From: Chrysoperla carnea
Taxonomy: Eukaryota > Arthropoda > Insecta > Neuroptera > Chrysopidae
Assembly: GCF_905475395.1 (NCBI RefSeq)
Contig: NC_058342.1
Span: 18,138,640 to 18,202,639 of the forward strand
Direction: 5' to 3'
DNA length: 64,000 nt
Every line of letters begins with the position of its first letter. Within the stretch, counting starts at the first letter, position 1. The notes beneath the pieces are model-generated. The model saw only the letters and a list, made by a program, of their open reading frames with translations. It was not told the origin of the DNA and did no database searches. Positions 21,841 to 34,708 of this stretch are shown here, one piece after another. The position numbers were made by a program, and so were the translations under genes.

Positions 21841-23890
21841 TCATGTTATTCATTTATTTGGTAATTTTGTCATGTGCACAATCTAGTAACACAGCGTCAA
21901 CTAATCGAATTTTCTTTTCAGAAAATTGGAATAACCAATCAAAGATGTGAAATAACTTCTCACATTAAAAGAAGTATATTCAATTGGTAATCTTGTCAAT
22001 GTGCAAGGAAAATGGATTCATTACCAAATTCAAAGAAAAAAAGGACGCTAAAGAATAACGCTATAAAAGTATGAAACATATAAATATTGGCTATGTAAAT
22101 ATTGGAGATGATTATGTAGGGGAGCGTGGGATAATTGGCACCATCTAAGGAATATTGTTAATAAAACTCATAATTTCTATAAATTAAATTTTTATTTGAC
22201 ATGAACGTTAGTTGTAGTTATCTGGTTACCAGAAAATCATAGAAAAATCTTAAGCCTAAGTAAAATATCATAGAATTAAATAACAAAAGGAACATTTGGT
22301 GACAAAATGGTCTCGTTTGTCCAACCATTATATAGCAGGTGTAGATAGCTCCCGGTGATCCATCTTTTTCAAGCTGAGGCGAGTGGCGTTGACATGGAAA
22401 AATAAAAAGAAGTAGGATGAACATTCTTGAAGCACTCATGGCACATATTATCATCATATTTTTTCCTATTTCCCACGTAGCTTCAAATTATTATAGGTTC
22501 GAGGAATAAAAAACCCTACGATGGGATAATGAGACCCATACAACTCTCATTACTCGCTTAAGCTTCAATCGAACAAATAAAATTTCAAAATTACATCTCG
22601 TAAACTAGATAGAATTAGAGATAAAGTTAACGTAAATACAATATTAAACGTATGTATTTAAATGCTAACCTGGGATGTTATTCTTTTGTATTTTTTATAA
22701 CAGTGCAGCGACCCCAAAAACCCCTTTATACGTCATAAAAATTTTGAATTTGCAAAAAATATGAAAGCGGGAGGGGAAGGGGTGGATGTTGTAAAAAGTG
22801 CTATATTAATAAAAGCATCTAAAATTTTGGGTTACTTTAGCATTTTAAACTATTTTGACCTCTTTTTAAAATCTTTTAAGATACATTTATTTCATACACC
22901 CCTTCCCCCTTACAGCGCGGGGGTTAAAACTTAAAAATTTTGCTTTAAACCATATAGACCTCTTTTAAAAATAGTTTTCTCATGCCAAAGCAAAAAACAC
23001 CCCCCAAAGCCAGTCCATACACCCCCCAAACAATTATTTCCAGAAAGTGTTAAATTTTCCGTTTTTCGCAAAAATATGGATCAAGGAGTCATTTTACGGG
23101 TAAGCCTTTTACTATAAAATCGAAAGATAATAAAAATGCTACAATTTAAAAACCTCTAAAAATTTAACCTCGTAGGACAAAACGGCATAAAATGGCAGCC
23201 ATTTTAAACAATTCCCTAAATTGGAAATTTTGGCCGAACTATTTAACGGATTTCGCTAAAATTTTAACCGAAAGTTTTAAGTAATAAAACCTACTATTGA
23301 TATTAGTTTCATTAAAATCAATCGAATATTTTTCAAGTTATAGTCAAATGAACTGTTTTACCATATGTATGTATACATATATATAAAACTGGGAGGGGAA
23401 GGGACGAAACCCCACCAAAAAATTATGAGGAGTAGTTCTTAACATGGACTACAAACCTACCAAATTTGGATATGCACCGATGTCTCCTTTTGCGAATATA
23501 AAATAAAAATGATAAAATTTCTGAAAAAAAATTTCATTTTTGACGCCATTTTGTTTTTTAAACATGTTACACCACTCCGGGAAAGTAAAAAATTTCAAAA
23601 AATACTTATTTTGATGTGAAAAGAAAAACCCCAAAGTTTCACTGCTCGAACTTTTAATCCATATAACAGCCTTTTTTTGCTTAGATTTACTCCAGTAATA
23701 TGTAGGTATTAAACTAGATAAGATAAGTCATTAGTAATAGGTAAGGGATGTTAGAAAAAAGAGTGATGGTTAAACCATAGATTATTAGATTAAAAGATAT
23801 ATATACTGTATTGAGAAAATTAAACACTTGAAATAAGATAATCATGTACTTATTTATTCTTCAATATAGAAGGAAAAGAATTGAAATAAG
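21841..23890. other. About 2 kb AT-rich stretch without a recognised gene
   Basis: Contains C-rich runs at 22900-23040 (CACCCCTTCCCCCTTACAGC) and short open frames with no motif. No gene or element is supported. Confidence 0.45.
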
Positions 23891-24491
23891 AACATGTGAA
23901 AACAAACAATTGATTGAGTTAATTATTGAAATACCATGTATAGACAGTGTTGATGACGCAATCGTTTGTTTTTTGAAGTCACGTAAATAAAGAAAGATAT
24001 CCACTCTTAAATAGCACACACACATATAACTAATATTCCCATATTAATACATACTATAAAATTTGCACCTAATTAGCACCCTCGTGGGGGTAGGTAAACA
24101 GTGATGTTTACAAAAAAATGTTTCAATCAAAACTTGTTTATTTTTTTATAAGGAACATTTTTTACATTTAAACTTTTGTTATATCTCTAACGGTTTACAA
24201 TATGGGTCCTACGGACCCAAGACCCAATTGAGCTATGTTGCTCATTTACGAACTCGACCTTACTTTTTACGTCCTAAGCACGCTTTAAAAATATCAGCTT
24301 GATATCTCTTTTCGTTTTTGAGTTATCGTGTTTACAGACAGACTGACGGACAAAAAACCGGAAAAAGACTAATTGGGTGATTCTATGAACACCCATATTA
24401 AAATTTTTTTTGTAGCCACAATATTTTTAAGCGTTACAAAACTTGGAACTAAACCTCATATGCTATGTATATTTCATATATACATGATATA
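23891..24491 (+). repeat. Dispersed family A, full-length copy with the alternative 5' segment
   Basis: About 600 bp, both ends present. After the first 60 bases it carries GACGCAATCGTTTGTTTTTT instead of the usual ACTCTGTCACATTACACATA; both forms occur in the window. Confidence 0.8.
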
Positions 24492-25300
24492 AAAATGTTC
24501 TAACGTGAAACGTGGTAAATTTTTTTTTCAAATGATTTTAAAAAAATGTAAATTAAATACTTGGAAAACGAAAATATTTACTTGCTATTATAATTTGTTT
24601 AATCAAGAACATATTCCTTGCAACTAGTACCTACTTTTTTTACTGCAGTGCAACTATTTATAGGATTCGAATAATTTCTTGTTTAAATGAAACAATGTAC
24701 CCTTGAAGTGTTAGCCAGACCAACAAAACAGATAAAAAGTATTCAAGCAAAACCGTGTTGCGTTGAATATGTGTGTTTTACATAATTATAGAAGATAATA
24801 CTAGATTTTCACGGTAGATTGATGCTTCCAATTACATAATACAGATTCTTGAAGTTATAGACTTTTTAAAACGAATCATGTAATTTATGTATAAACTTTA
24901 CTTATTTCTGTGTACAAAGTGAGTCAGTTAAAAATTAAATTTTTTTATTTGTTTTGGTTTGTCTCCAAAACTGCTGGATCGATTTTAATGGATGAGAAAC
25001 TATCTGTTACTCCTAACGATACTAATGTTAGGAGTAATATCGACTATAATTGTCTTGAAATTACGAAAGTCGAGCACCAAACGACAATCTTGAATCCAGA
25101 AAAATAAAAGTTTCTGCTTAAAAAATACAACTGAAATTTTTAACCGCGATTATCTTAAGAAATAATAACCTAAGAAAAGTCCATTGCAAAATCATATGCG
25201 CAAAAAAATTATTCAACAGTAAATACAAACAATTATCTAGCCTACAATTTGACTTTAATATGTTGAATTTATATAAATCGTACATATGTTATATCTATCT
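24492..25300. other. AT-rich stretch without a recognised gene
   Basis: 24950-25010 includes CAAAACTGCTGGATCGATTT, a phrase typical of insect dispersed repeats. No gene is seen. Confidence 0.4.
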
Positions 25301-25743
25301 AGGTATACTAAGTTTAGTCCCAAGTTTGGTTTAGCTTAGACCCAACGCCTAAAAATATTGATGCTACTAACAAAGCTTTGGTATAGATGTTCTTAAAGTC
25401 ACCTAATTAGTCCTTTCCCGGTTTTCCGTATGCCCGTCTGTCTGACAACACGATAAATCAACAATGAAATAGTGCTCAGGACGTAAAAAGTGAATGAGCA
25501 ACAGTAAATGAGCAGCATGTATCAATTGGATCTTGTGTCCGTGGAACCCATCTTGTAAACCGTTAGAGATAGAACAAAAGTTTTAATGAGAATATTTTAG
25601 AAAATATTTCTTATAGAAAAATAAACAACTTTTGTTTGCAACATTTTTTCGTAAACGTCACAGTTTATTCGAGAGGGCGCAAAGTAAGACAAAACTTTTC
25701 TCCAAAACTATAAATTTGAGATTTGAAAATTTGCAAGCCGCAT
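25301..25743 (-). repeat. Dispersed family A, 3' part, variant copy
   Basis: Reversed. It has the AAGTTTAGTCCCAAGTTTGG and GTTAGAGATAGAACAAAAGT segments and ends inside the variant middle. Confidence 0.7.
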
Positions 25744-26031
25744 ATGTCTATATTCTCGGGGAAATATGAGTAATAAAATTAAACACATAAAATTTATAAT
25801 AATACATACCTGATATGAATAATAAATAAAATAAGTGTACAAAAACATTGCTGCTAATAAGTTGTAGCTTGTGGGTAATCTAAGTATAAGATAGAAATGA
25901 TTTTATGATAATTTCTCACTAATTTCCTTGAACTTCTATATTTTATATATTTATTTTATATATTTTTATAGAAGTATTCATACAACTTTTAGATCGGGTG
26001 CTGTAGACGCTATAATCCCAGCGTTCGATTT

Positions 26032-26277
26032 ACCTGTATAATTAGCTCAGTTGGTTAAGGCGTTACCAGTTCCGGTATGCTTAGGGTAGCGAGTTCGATT
26101 CCCGTCGTCGCAACAAAATTAATTTAATTAATAGTTGCCTTGGGCTGGTGTAGTGCATGGTATATGCATGAAGGAGGTGTGCACTCAGTCTCTGAAATTG
26201 AGGATGGTATCACAATGGGCTCAGGAACCTAAGTGTGTCCTGCGAGTACAGCCAATATAACCTAATCTAACCTATAT
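26032..26277 (+). mobile_element. tRNA-headed SINE, copy 1
   Basis: The head has a box A (ATTAGCTCAGTTGGTTAAGG) and a box B (GGTAGCGAGTTCGATTCCCG). Next comes a conserved link AATTAATTTAATTAATAGTT, a body (GTAGTGCATGGTATATGCAT), a 3' part GGTATCACAATGGGCT and CCTAAGTGTGTCCTGC, and a tail AACCTAATCTAACCTATA. The 3' part resembles the LINE end at 35466, so the SINE probably borrows that LINE's machinery. Confidence 0.85.
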
Positions 26278-27230
26278 GTATAAGGCGAGTATACTCGTGT
26301 CTCAATCGGAAAATTTCAAAGATAAAATTTTAAGATTTACCAAAATTTATGAAATTTAAAAGGCGCTTAAGGAAATACGAGCACCAAAGATTAAGGGTTG
26401 AAAATGTTTTATCAAATTTTCAACTTTAATGATAAATGTTGTTATAATTTGATAAATATAGACGAAAAATAAGAATACAATTTTTTGATATCTGGCTTAA
26501 CTTTCGAAATACCGAAGACTGAATTATTACACCAAACTTTTCAACCTTCGATATTTTGAACACTGATATATCAAAAATTTGTGTTCCTACTTATCCTTTA
26601 ATTTAAGCCGGTGGACACGATTTTTACTTTTTACTATCGAATCTTAATGAAAATTATCAAAATGTGCTGTCTATCAGTCGCTTTTCCATAAAACCAATGA
26701 AACCAATGTTGTTAAATGCCTGATTATGCCTACTTTTGACGTCAATTATTTATTTTAATAATAGGATAACCTGTTCCTCAACCTTTCCAAATTCATTTAA
26801 ACGTATTCAAACCATATATAAAAAATGCAAACCTTTTACTGAAAATTACTCTTACTCTTAACTTGTTGAAGTTGATAAACTCTTATTCGCCCATAAACTA
26901 TACTCTATCTTTTGATGCAAATGAATTTCAGGAAGTGGTAGACGAAGACAAATTACAGGGACCTGCGATTAAAATAGTGGATTCTGCTAGTTTACCTAAT
27001 AAACAGTAATCCAATGCATACAATTCACGGATATTTTTCAAAGACATTCTGGCGTTAAAATCCAAAACCAAAAAACACTGCAATATAAAATTCATTTTTC
27101 AGTCTAGCTTATTAACTGTATTTCTGCCGAAAATAATGACGAGATGTACCAAATCGACTAACAACTGCTCGGTTATGGGATTTTAAGGAGCAGGAACAGG
27201 CCAGAATGTCCTATTTTGTGATTAGAAAAA

Positions 27231-27234
<4 letters not shown>
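26278..27234. other. AT-rich stretch without a recognised gene
   Basis: 26610-26760 resembles 405-560. Nothing else recognised. Confidence 0.4.

Positions 27235-27289
<55 letters not shown>
27235..27289. repeat. (TA)n microsatellite
   Basis: About 27 perfect TA units, directly followed by a family A copy whose 3' end is also TA-rich in other copies. Confidence 0.95.
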
Positions 27290-27292
<3 letters not shown>

Positions 27293-27294
27293 CA

Positions 27295-27665
27295 CCATGA
27301 AAACAAACAATCAGTGAGTCAATTGCTGAAATACCATGTATAGACAATGTCGATTACGCAACCATTTGTTTTTTTACGTCATGTAAGTGAAGAAAGATAG
27401 GCACTTTATACACAAAATAATAAGAGGGTCTTTGATGTTACTGCCTCAGTGGATAAAGTCTATGTAATAACAAACAAACACACACATAATATATGTAACA
27501 TATAAATTTAAAATAGATAGGTACAATAGCTGTATACATATTAGTAATTTATACTAATTTGCAGCCTCACGGGTAAACAGTGATGTTCACAAAAAAAATG
27601 TTTTGAACAAAACTTGTCTATTTTTTTATAAGGATCATTTTATACATTTAAACTTTTGTTCTATT
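27295..27665 (+). repeat. Dispersed family A, 5' part
   Basis: Starts near the family's 5' end and has the alternative segment with TTACGTCATG. It stops after AACTTTTGTTCTAT, so the 3' third is missing. Confidence 0.75.
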
Positions 27666-27876
27666 TTTAAATGAAGCCATTGCAAACTTTTTCACCTACG
27701 AAATCAAAAATAGTAGGACTGCCACTAGGAAATAACAGAGCCTGCGCCTGTATCATCTAGTCTATTTTATATTCTACACAAATAAATGAATTAAATACAA
27801 ATTTATTTATTTAATGTTTGTTTTATTTTTTTATTTTTTTAAGCCTGAAAATCAAAATTAAAAATTTGATGGTATA

Positions 27877-28665
27877 CAGTGAAAATTAATTATAACGACA
27901 TTGATGGAACTAACAATTATGGTCGGTCTAATCGATAGTCGTTATAAGCGCTGCGTACATTTTTATACTAAAGTATGTGCATATTTATACACATGTTGCT
28001 AATTAATTTCAACGATTATTTATTACTATGGGTTAGATTATATTGGCTGTCCACGAAGGACACACTTAGGCTATATAGCCCATTGTGATACCATATGAGT
28101 GTTTTACCACCTTTTCCACTGATAATTTTATTCATCTGCTCCTCAATAACTATCAGAGGCTAAATACACATCCTTCGTAAATATACCATGTACTACAATA
28201 GCCACTCACAACTATTAATTAAATTAATTTTAGTTGTGGCGGCGGGAATCGAACCAGCCACGCTAGGAATAGCGCGAACGGAATTGGTTACGCTTTGACC
28301 AACTGAGCTACTAGGGTTGACATTTATCATTATAACCGATATATGAGTTTATAAAATCCGAAATAAACTTAGTTAAACTCCAAATAATTGTGATCAAAAT
28401 TTATCAGGAACTTGAACAGTGAGTAAAAATAAATTTTAGAGTGAGTGTAATAAAAGTGTTTTTGTACATGTGTTGGTCGTTCCAATGTGGGTATATTGGC
28501 CGCTATAGCCGAAATGTTGTTATAACCGATATTGTTTCAGCCGAAACATTCATGCCTGTACACGTATAAAATCTATAAAGGGATTCGGTCTAGACCTTTC
28601 ATTTTCGTCATTATAACCAGTTCGTCGTTATAACAGATGTTATTATAACCGATATTTATGTATTC
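27877..28665 (+). mobile_element. pogo-type MITE, interrupted by SINE copy 2
   Basis: Left end TA-CAGTGAAAATTAATTATAACGA, then repeated GTTATAA/TTATAACC motifs (AGTCGTTATAAGCG; TCGTTATAACAGATGTTATT) on both sides of the SINE. The ACAGTGAAAA..TTATAACGACAT end type recurs at 11126-11165 and is typical of pogo/Tigger families. The right end is unclear. Confidence 0.55.
28030..28321 (-). mobile_element. tRNA-headed SINE, copy 2
   Basis: On the minus strand: box A TAGCTCAGTTGGTCAAAGCG, box B GGTTCGATTCCCG, link AATTAATTTAATTAATAGTT and 3' part GGTATCACAATGGGCT, CCTAAGTGTGTCCTTC, CCAATATAATCTAACC. It is about 45 bases longer than copy 1 in the body. Flanks ATTTATTACTAT (28018-28029) and ATTTATCATTAT (28322-28333) match at 10 of 12 positions and look like an aged target duplication. 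Confidence 0.85.
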
Positions 28666-29221
28666 ATGTTTAGAGGTGACAAAAATACACTTGCACACTT
28701 CTAAAAACAATTTTTGCGCATATATTACTTGTATGTGGTCAAAATTTGTCTGTTACCGCAAAATTTGTCTGTATGGAATGAGTTAAGCCGTAGAAACAAA
28801 ATTTTGGGATTTCTCGTTTTGTAATAATAAGTTGTAGAAAATAAATTTTACTAGATAATAATTTACTTAATAAAAAAAATTATTGTTCTGATCATAAAGG
28901 GTCATGTACACCGTGATTAGGTTAAGATTATATTTGTTTAATTCACAAACAAATATATATTATAGAAATAAAAGTGTACTTGCGTTAGAGTCATGGGCGT
29001 ATCGAATAGGGATTGCTGCCCTTTTTGAACATGGACTTTTTATTCGTCAGGTTTGCTTACTATGTGTTTAAGATACTAGTTGATTTTATAAAAAAATTCT
29101 AATTTGTCTACTGTAAGGCCAAAAATTTCCTGTTTTTTCCACTTGCGAAAAAAGCTGAATACGTCGATGGTTAGAATTTTTATATGGTAACTTAAGTGCT
29201 CTACCAATTTGTCATATCATT
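28666..29221. other. Unassigned AT-rich sequence
   Basis: Nothing recognised. Confidence 0.4.
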
Positions 29222-29832
29222 TTATACCATGTATATACCTTGTATATATGTAATATACAAGGTATGCTAAGTTTAAACCCAAGTTTATAACGCTTAAAAA
29301 TATTGATGCTATGAACAAAATTTTGGTATAGGTGTTCATAAAGTCACCTAATTAGTTTTCGGTTGTCCGTCCGTCTGTCAACACGATAACTCACAAAACG
29401 AAAAATGATATCAAGCTGAAATTTTTACAGCGTGCTCAGGACATAAAAAGTGAGGTGGAGTTCGTCATTGGACAACATAGACCAATTGAGTCTTGGGTCA
29501 CTAGGACCCATTTGGAAACCGTTAGAGATATAACAAAAGTTTAAATGTAAAATGTTCCTTATAAAAAAATAAACAACTTTTGTTTCAAACATTTTTTCCT
29601 AAACACCACTGTTTACCCGTGAGAGATGTACATGCTTGCCTGTCATCCCGATTAGATTACTCAAAAAACGAAAAGAGATATCAAGCTGGAATTTTTAAAG
29701 CGTGCTTAAGACGTAAAAAGTGACGTCGAGTTCGTAAATAAGCAAGGTCAATTGGGTCTTGGTTCCGTAAGACCCATATTGTAAACCGTTAGAGATAGAA
29801 CAAAAGTTTAAATGTAAAAAATTTTCCTAGAA
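29222..29832 (-). repeat. Two family A pieces in tandem
   Basis: 29222-29624 is a reversed copy from the terminal hairpin to the CACTGTTTACCCGTGAG segment. 29625-29832 is a second reversed middle piece that repeats the ACTCAAAAAACGAAAAGAGA to AACAAAAGTTTAAATGTAAA part. Confidence 0.75.
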
Positions 29833-30629
29833 ACATCTCATCAATTTAACTTATTAGAAACATCTCATTTTTTAAAGAGATTGGTAATTTTAAAAATAGA
29901 TGTCAGTGAAACTTTATTGGTCTATTGTGCGGAAAAGTACAAGTATATTAATGCAACATAATCGATTATTATCTATGATTTTATTACAGTATTATAATCA
30001 CTTATTTCTGAGCAAACATCATATCCAAATCAGATAATAACAACATACATACAACACTTGCAAATTTTTTAAAACATAAATCTTCCTCTTAAATCTTGAA
30101 TGAAAATCAATAATATTAATTAAACATACAAATAATCATACAAATCAGTAATATTTATGTAAATACTAAATTATTGTTATAACTACTGTAATTTAGAACT
30201 CGAATACTTATTACTTATACTAATAATACATGCCTTCAAGGCGTTACCATACAAACCTATAATTTCTGAAAATTAAATAAAACTCGTGAACAACAGAGCT
30301 CTATCGCTAAAATCGTATTTCCCGTTCATTTAATGTTTCTTGCTGTTAGGGTATTTCCAGCATGATATTTGCAGTGCTGCAGTGTTGCCTATGCTAAAAG
30401 TATTAAATCCTATTTTCAACAGTATTTTCGAAGAACTTAATAGGGTTTACTATTAAATCCCAAAGTTTCAGAAATTTTGACCGTTTAAAACACAAGATGC
30501 CTAAGTTCCCAATTATGACAAAAGTACGTCAAAATTAATATCTCGAAAACGAAGATTAATATAAAATTTTAAACATTCCTTTCAACTTTCCTACTTTTTT
30601 TTGGCGAATTGTCGAAGGAAATTTTGTAT
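29833..30629. other. AT-rich stretch without a recognised gene
   Basis: Nothing recognised. Confidence 0.4.
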
Positions 30630-30825
30630 TTTTTGATCAGTTAAACCAAAACAGTACTCTTGTGATTTTTTCTGTAGACGCTTAGTTTTCGAAATAAAAA
30701 TTCTTGAAAAAGTAAAATTGCAATATTCGATTTTAAGAAAAATGTGTTATTTTTTCAATCTCTGAGAGAATTCGCTTAGCTAACGCAGCTCCTGAGCTAC
30801 GAATTTTTTAAATTCTGTCGAGAGA
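30630..30825 (+). repeat. Dispersed family F copy
   Basis: Same segments as 19400-19580, including GCAATATTCGATTTTAAGAA and CTAACGCAGCTCCTGAGCTA. Divergence of the two copies suggests an old family. Confidence 0.6.
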
Positions 30826-31289
30826 ATTTTTTAATATCGTAAAAAATAGCTGGGAAGACAGTGAGTTTTACATGCTTTGAATGGAGAAATCGCGAACTTT
30901 GTAGTTGATTATCTCGTGATTTAAACGACCAAAAATTTTGCAACTTGGGGATCTCACAGTTAACATTATTTTCAGTTTGTGAAAGAATAGGCCAAATCTG
31001 TCGACAAGTAAATTCTTGCTCAAATATCTTAAGTGATTTTTATTGAAATGAAATTTTTGAGATTATTCAAATATTTGAAAGCATGAAATTACTTATAACA
31101 AAAATGATAATAAATATGATTTTATAGTATAAAAAAGGGGTACAAGAGCTGAAAATTTTCTATCTCGAACAGGCACATTGATGATCCTATCTCAACTGAA
31201 ATTCCAATTTTCAACTCTGTAGCTAAATTTGGGTTTGCTGTGGAGGTGTGCCAGACCGTTCTAATTCCGACTAAATGTGCTTTTGTGGT

Positions 31290-31557
31290 ATAAAAAAGGA
31301 GAATAGGGTTGGAAAGTTAATACCTCATTATATTAATCCATTCTACATAATCTCAATTTGAATTTTCTACCCTCCGGATCAATTTAATGGGACTCGGACA
31401 GATGTGCAATCCAAAATGGGCGTATTTTCTCCGAGAATATCCTCCGAGATTCTGAAATGAGCCCCAGCTTTTATAACATCGTTGTAACCAATCCTACATA
31501 CCGAATAACAGCTCATTAAAACAAGGAGGACAAATAGGGATGCTCAAAAGCAGCGAG

Positions 31558-31560
<3 letters not shown>
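31290..31560 (+). repeat. Dispersed family G copy
   Basis: Shares GGATCAATTTAATGG-like, TTTTCTCCGAGAATATCCTC and GCCCCAGCTTTTATAACAT segments with 50150-50420. Strongly diverged; class unknown. Confidence 0.5.

Positions 31561-31563
<3 letters not shown>

Positions 31564-31597
<34 letters not shown>
31564..31597. repeat. (TA)n microsatellite
   Basis: About 17 TA units. Confidence 0.9.
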
Positions 31598-31600
<3 letters not shown>

Positions 31601-32461
31601 AAAAAATTTCCACCTCTGTTGACTCTCAATACAGTGCACTAGTCTATATTTTCGGGGGAAATATATGGCTAAAAATACAAATACAAATAAATGGTTTAAT
31701 AAGAATAAGAAACTAATAAACCAGTTATCGATTTTATTGAATTGATATTATTTTAATAATGAACGTCAATAAACTTGAAAATTTAAGTTGTAATAAATCA
31801 TATAATCGAGTACGTATTTCATTTATATAGAAACAATTTTATATAAATTACTAGCTTTTACCTGTACGCTGGACTATTTAACCCTTTAGCGTTTGATCCC
31901 CCTCCCCACTTTAAAACTTTTATATACAGGATGTTTTTTTAGTTCACATATGCTTGAAAAAAATTTCTCTATTATTCATAACTGGCAAACATTAGATGGA
32001 CGCATTAAATTAGAAAGTATAGAGTACTAAATAATATTAGTCGAACTTAACTACGCAAACTTTTTGGTTTGAAACATTTTTTTGAAAATCGAATAGGTTC
32101 CACAGTAATTGATAGTAAAATTCTAGCATTTTGTGCGTTTGTACATAAAATTTGAACAAAAATGATCTTTGTAGAAAAATGAACCACTTTGAATGGATTT
32201 ATTGACCAAATTTTTTCGAAGAGCGCCTGGATTTCGCAGAAACAATTATACGAAGTAACAATTTTGATACGAAAAAACAATTTTGGGTAAAACTTTTCAA
32301 ACTGTTTTTTCCTAAACTGTATGATTGGTGGAAAAATGTTTCGAACCAAAAAATGTTATTTTTTAATCAATTAACTCTTTCTTATTTAAAATGTTGTAAA
32401 TCTATCGATTACCAGTTAAGGAGAAGATTGAGCTTTTCATTGAGTTTGAAAGCCTAGGTCA
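31598..32461. other. AT-rich stretch without a recognised gene
   Basis: The open frame on the minus strand at 32047-32349 (100 codons) is Phe/Ile/Lys-rich with no motif and is taken as chance. Confidence 0.4.
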
Positions 32462-32545
32462 CGTAAAATCCCCAACATTTTTCGCTTGAAGCATTTTTAT
32501 TGATTTAAGTTATTTTACGAGTACAAGCATATGTTAACTTAAACA
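32462..32545 (+). repeat. Dispersed family B fragment
   Basis: TTTTTCGCTTGAAGCATTTT and CAAGCATATGTTAACTTAAA match the middle of family B. In this copy no family A follows. Confidence 0.5.
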
Positions 32546-32607
32546 AGTATATTATTGTAGTTTTAAAACTACTATACACCCTGTGTATAATAGTTTCTAT
32601 ATTACTA

Positions 32608-32926
32608 TACAGAATGTTTGATTTTCATCTAGGCATATAAATATCACGAGTATTACAGAATACAAACGTTGAGCAATGCATCTAAGTGAGAGGTAATATA
32701 AATATGTGTTGAAGCTTCCATGTGCGTTGAGATAGTTGTAAGACGCTTGGAGAGTGGGAGTTTTTTAGTTGAATAGATGAACTACAACAGATAAGCCACG
32801 ATACAAGTCACTTTTGCAATTTCATATAACACCTATAATACCCCTTACTTAGATGCATTGCTTAACGCATGTACTCTGTCATACTCGTGATATTTATATG
32901 CCTAGATGTAAATCGAACATTCTGTA
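32608..32926. mobile_element. 319-bp MITE with about 90-bp inverted ends and TA flanks
   Basis: Ends TACAGAATGTTTGATTTTCA and (reverse) TACAGAATGTTCGATTTACA continue as inverted repeats through CTAGGCATATAAATATCACG to GCAATGCATCTAAGT. TA lies on both sides. No coding sequence; probably a mariner-type non-autonomous element. Confidence 0.8.
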
Positions 32927-33660
32927 TACAAACCTTATTTATTTATTCTAAGCCTTCTCTAACGTGTGTGCCTAAGCTTTTTTGTGTTTAATATTACTAA
33001 AACTATTAAAACCGACTTCTTTTAAATCATTTTAAGTCGAATAATGTATTTCAAAAATCGTTGTATTCGTCTTGAAAAATCATTTCAAAAGAGCACTCAC
33101 TGCTCCCTCTAGACCTGCAACAGTTGTATTATCGTTGATCCGTAGTACTCTTGAACTTATAATAATTTCAGCCATGTATCTTGAATCTTTTGAAAGTAAT
33201 TTGAAGCTTGCCGAACTTATAGTATATTATGCATAGAGGTAAACAAGTGATGAGTCTTGCTAGGTGTTCAATATGTCGATATCTATTAATAAAATTATTA
33301 ATAAATTAATAATAATGGAATAACATTTATCTCATAATTATATTATTGGTTTTCAAAGAAATTTTTTGATCTTATCATATTCAATTAAATTCAATTTTGT
33401 GGTGGGTTTTTTAAATAATTTTCATAATGGTTATTTTTATGAGAAATATATATAACTAACAAAAAAATAAACGTTTTATTGCATTTTTTAATGATTTGGG
33501 GAAATAACTTGTTCGTAGACAAAATAGGAAATAAATTATTAGAAGGTGAAGGAAGTTTTGGGTGGGGGATTCATCTGTAACCTTGCTAAATGAAAATTAT
33601 TTCTTTGAGCAATTGATAGACGAAATGAGTACACAAATATCATCTTAAAGAGATTCGACA
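32927..33660. other. AT-rich stretch without a recognised gene
   Basis: Nothing recognised. Confidence 0.4.
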
Positions 33661-33887
33661 GGGCGCAAATTAGGTCAAAACTTTGGTGTTCATTTTCTCC
33701 AAAACAATACATGATAGAGAGTTGAAAATTTGCAGATAATTGCAACTAGTGGTCTTGTGAAACATTCTCGCAAAACGAAAAAAATAATTGTATTGGCTTT
33801 TTCAACTCAACCCAAGCACTGATTTTCAACACTTTCTATACAAGATATTTAAACAATTAACTCAGTCAATTGTTTGTTTTCACTTGT
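33661..33887 (-). repeat. Dispersed family A, 5' part, variant copy
   Basis: Reversed. Variant middle with GATAGAGAGTTGAAAATTTG; ends CAATTGTTTGTTTTCACTTG. Confidence 0.75.
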
Positions 33888-34708
33888 TAATATAATAGAT
33901 TTAGAGTGATAAAAAAAAATTAACTATTGAATCTATTTACTAAATACGTGACTGATTTCGTGTAAATAATATCAAATCCATAATGCACAAATAAGTATGT
34001 ACATCCGGGATTCCAAACAAAGACAATGACTAGATTCAATTACATACAAACAATTAATATTTAAAATTAAAATGTACATACATATGGGTTTTTTTACACC
34101 TGAATATATGCATAAAACAAATGAACACACAACAATATTTGTATATTAAACAGGATTCTAACAAAATTATTAATATCGTTTTGCCTTCAGCTTCGATATT
34201 AAATTCTACTTAAGAAAAAAACCAGTCAAGCGTGAGTTGAACTCGCATGGAGAGGTAAATCTGTCCCAAATTTTATGATAACTAAAAAAATTATAGGGTG
34301 GGTCACAAATTTATGCACTTTTGTAGTCATCTGTAGGGAGTTCTCCTACGCGTATTGTAATAACATTATTGTGTGCCATAAACTTTATTGTGTGTTTCTT
34401 TATACAAGATTGGTCATAGAGGAGGAAGTGGGACGGGTATACGACTCTTTTACCTCAGGTTCTCTTAAAGTAATGAGATAAATAGAAAAAAAATGTTGTC
34501 TCTCTGTCTTAATCGAATTTTTGGTTGTTACTGGTTAGGTTGTCCCTGTCTTACTCCTATTTTACATACAGAAGTCTGAGGGACTCCTCTATGCCACGTT
34601 TGCCCATGCCTGGTTTAAAACATTTTTACAAAAACAATGATGATTATATGGCCATTTCTTTCGTCTTATTCGATTAAAACCCAGTTTAAATCAATTATTA
34701 TTGAGTAA
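33888..34708. other. AT-rich stretch without a recognised gene
   Basis: The open frame at 34275-34481 has no recognisable motif. Nothing else found. Confidence 0.4.

Noticed and set aside
26041-26112. Possible stand-alone tRNA gene
   Set aside because: Boxes A and B are present but the cloverleaf is poor, and the same head with the same body recurs at 28030-28321, so it is a SINE head.
32047-32349. 100-codon minus-strand open frame as a gene
   Set aside because: No motif, AT-driven composition, no plausible splice partners or upstream signals.
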